A stretch of 6,897 bases of DNA from Flavobacteriales bacterium (GTDB taxonomy: Bacteria; Bacteroidota; Bacteroidia; Flavobacteriales; BACL11): contig JABHQB010000103.1 in NCBI GenBank assembly GCA_018695965.1, positions 1-6,897 on the forward strand. The letters run 5' to 3'. This document shows positions 5,571 to 6,897 of this stretch, piece after piece. A program made the translations under genes and the position numbers. Position 1 is the stretch's first letter, and every line of letters starts with the position of its first letter. The notes below the pieces were generated by a model. It was not told the origin of the DNA. It worked only from the letters and a program-made list of their open reading frames with translations, and searched no databases.

Positions 5571-6428
5571 ATGATGAAGAAAATTTTACTAGCTTTAACA
5601 CTTATCTTAGGATATACCAATGCTTATTCTCAATGTACAGCAGATCAACAGTACCTAAATTCTACATATGGTATTTGGCCAGATACAATTCAGGGTTTAC
5701 CAACTGCTATACCAGGGAATCCTTATGATGCAACCCTAACAGTTAAGACACCAGCGACATTATTAGAAGCTAATGCAGGGGACTCAAGCATCTTATATAT
5801 AGATACGTTAGGTACTTCCACCTATGTTGGAGGATGGCCTGTTGATAGTATGGATCTAGTTGATGTAATTGGATTGCCAACAGGACTTGTTTTACATTGT
5901 GATGAATTAGATGTTAATGTAAATAACTGTGTGTTACCTGGTAATTATTTAACATGTGCCTATTTAGATGGAACCACCAATGATCCAATTGGTGTATATC
6001 CAATTGAGCTTGTAATTAATGTGTATACACATGGATCAATAACTATATTTGGTATTAATGTTCCTGTAGAAACAGACTTATATTCTGCTTTAGGGAATTA
6101 TGAATCAATTACTGGATATAATATCGTAATTTCTAATACATCTTCTTATGAGATGTTTAATTCTAATGAATTTTCTTTGTTGCAGAATGTTCCTAATCCA
6201 ACAAAAAATAATACTACTACTACAATTAAGTTTAATACTCCAAATTCTAATATGATAAAATTCCAGATTACAGATATGTTTGGAAAAGTAGTGTATTCTG
6301 AAAATGTTAAATCAGATATTGGATTAAATACTATTGAATTTAATGATAAATTAAGTACAGGTGTCTATACTTATTCTGTTCAGAATGAAGAAAGAATTAT
6401 TTCCAAAAGAATGATAATTTCAGAGTAG
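5571..6428 (+). CDS. Exported protein with T9SS type A C-terminal sorting domain
   Basis: A 285-residue protein. Residues 1-20 form a Sec signal peptide (MKK, then LLALTLILGY), with likely cleavage at AYS|Q; Cys22 follows, but the preceding YSQ is not a lipobox. The middle part (about 21-195) is beta-rich with Thr, Asp and Gly and has the phrases YGIWPDTIQGLP, GNPYDATLTV, DVIGLPTGL and GVYPIELVI. I recall these from Bacteroidota Ig-like cell-surface proteins. Its four cysteines (22, 110, 120, 129) could form two disulfides. Residues 201-285 are a Por/T9SS type A sorting domain: FSLLQNVPNP, then ITDMFGKVVYSE, LSTGVYTYSV and KRMIIS at the end. The protein should cross the outer membrane by T9SS and be attached or released. 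The binding target is unknown. It lies 15 bases after the STAS-like gene and its stop abuts rnz. An alternative start at the second ATG (5574) is equally possible. Confidence 0.9.
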   Translation: MMKKILLALTLILGYTNAYSQCTADQQYLNSTYGIWPDTIQGLPTAIPGNPYDATLTVKTPATLLEANAGDSSILYIDTLGTSTYVGGWPVDSMDLVDVIGLPTGLVLHCDELDVNVNNCVLPGNYLTCAYLDGTTNDPIGVYPIELVINVYTHGSITIFGINVPVETDLYSALGNYESITGYNIVISNTSSYEMFNSNEFSLLQNVPNPTKNNTTTTIKFNTPNSNMIKFQITDMFGKVVYSENVKSDIGLNTIEFNDKLSTGVYTYSVQNEERIISKRMIISE

Positions 6429-6897
6429 ATGTCGTATAAACTTACAATTTTAGGATGTAGTTCGGCTATTCCTACAGTTGATAAAAATCCTACCGCTCAG
6501 TTGTTAAATGCAAATGAGCGGTTTTTTTTAATTGATTGTGCAGAAGGAACCCAAGTTCAGCTACGTAAATACAAAATTAAATTTCAGAAAATAAGCAGAA
6601 TATTTATTAGTCATTTGCATGGTGATCATTATTTCGGACTCATTGGTTTACTAAGTAGTATGCACCTTCTTGGTAGAGATAAGGAACTTCATATTTATGC
6701 TCATCCAGAGCTAAAGAAGATTATTGATATTCAGTTAGATACTGCTTCCACAGAACTTTGTTATCCATTATTTTTCCATACTATAACTGCAGATATTGAT
6801 GAGGTTTTGTTTGAAGATAAGAAGATTAAAATTTCAACATTTCCATTAAATCATGGGATAGATTGTAATGGCTTCTTATTTGAAGAAAAACTTGCTC
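6429..6897 (+). CDS. rnz: Ribonuclease Z (3'-partial)
   Basis: A metallo-beta-lactamase-fold endonuclease that trims the 3' trailer of pre-tRNAs. The 156 codons visible are about half of the family length of roughly 300; the frame stays open to the right edge. The start MSYKLTILGCSSAIPT and the DCAEGTQ motif (36-42) are typical. The zinc-binding signature SHLHGDHYFGL supplies His62, His64, Asp66 and His67. A further metal ligand is expected at His142 in PLNHGIDCNGF. The ATG directly follows the TAG of the T9SS-protein gene with no gap, and no promoter box is evident nearby, so it is probably co-transcribed from pyrR. A terminator-like hairpin lies within the first 35 codons (see separate entry). 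Confidence 0.95.
   Translation, partial: MSYKLTILGCSSAIPTVDKNPTAQLLNANERFFLIDCAEGTQVQLRKYKIKFQKISRIFISHLHGDHYFGLIGLLSSMHLLGRDKELHIYAHPELKKIIDIQLDTASTELCYPLFFHTITADIDEVLFEDKKIKISTFPLNHGIDCNGFLFEEKLA
6492..6529 (+). terminator. Terminator-like hairpin inside the rnz coding sequence
   Basis: A perfect 8-bp stem ACCGCTCA (6492-6499) / TGAGCGGT (6515-6522), with five G-C pairs and a 15-nt loop, is followed by T residues through 6529. It has the form of an intrinsic terminator but lies 63 bases inside rnz, encoding TAQ on the left arm and NERFFL on the right arm and T tract. It could end a fraction of transcripts coming from the T9SS-protein gene, attenuate rnz, or be a coding coincidence. The loop is longer than in strong terminators. 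Confidence 0.5.

Noticed and set aside
5577..5639. Lipoprotein signal on the exported protein because Cys22 follows the signal peptide
   Set aside because: The residues before the cysteine are Y-S-Q, not a lipobox such as L-A-G, and a standard cleavage after AYS fits; the C-terminal sorting domain explains surface delivery.
6492..6522. Resemblance of the rnz hairpin arms (GAGCGGT / ACCGCTC) to Pasteurellaceae DNA uptake sequences
   Set aside because: Only part of the core matches, there is a single inverted pair in the window, and the genome context is Bacteroidota.

Overview
The window is a strongly AT-rich, gene-dense chromosomal segment with every supported gene on the + strand. It looks like core genome of a member of the Bacteroidota, most likely Flavobacteriales. 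Four things point there: a secreted protein ending in a type IX secretion (Por) C-terminal sorting domain; TAnnTTTG-type -7 promoter boxes ahead of rpsA and pyrR; mostly A-rich start regions without strong Shine-Dalgarno sequences; and protein motifs typical of the phylum, such as the GHSSCGKST P-loop in cmk and the FDW-containing N-terminal region and 'STLGDLD' tail of S1. Genus or species cannot be named from sequence reading alone.

Positions 1-1547 hold cytidylate kinase (cmk, lacking only its first few codons) overlapping ispH, the last enzyme of the MEP isoprenoid pathway. A 156-bp spacer (1548-1703) carries a promoter -7 box and a probably structured 5' leader for rpsA, the six-domain ribosomal protein S1 (1704-3719). 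The cmk-ispH-rpsA order recalls the recurrent cmk/ispH/rpsA association of other phyla. This S1 has a long charge-segregated N-terminal extension (Lys/Ala-rich, then acidic) containing a recent 60-bp tandem duplication. A clear intrinsic terminator (3729-3756) closes the rpsA unit.

A second unit starts right after the terminator: pyrR, pyrB (aspartate carbamoyltransferase), a small STAS-like conserved protein, a Sec/T9SS-exported protein, and the start of rnz (ribonuclease Z), which runs off the right edge. The genes overlap or are separated by 0-15 bp, which suggests one transcript. Pyrimidine supply, cytidylate phosphorylation, translation and tRNA 3' maturation make a coherent growth-related neighbourhood; the exported protein is the outlier.

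No mobile element, CRISPR array, tRNA or rRNA gene was seen, and I do not see a wholly new system. The points most worth a second look are a terminator-like hairpin inside the rnz coding sequence, the structured rpsA leader with an overlapping small ORF, the unusual S1 N-terminal tail, the lack of room for a classical PyrR attenuator, and the T9SS cargo gene inside the pyr-rnz unit. No gene-free stretch exceeds 300 bases.
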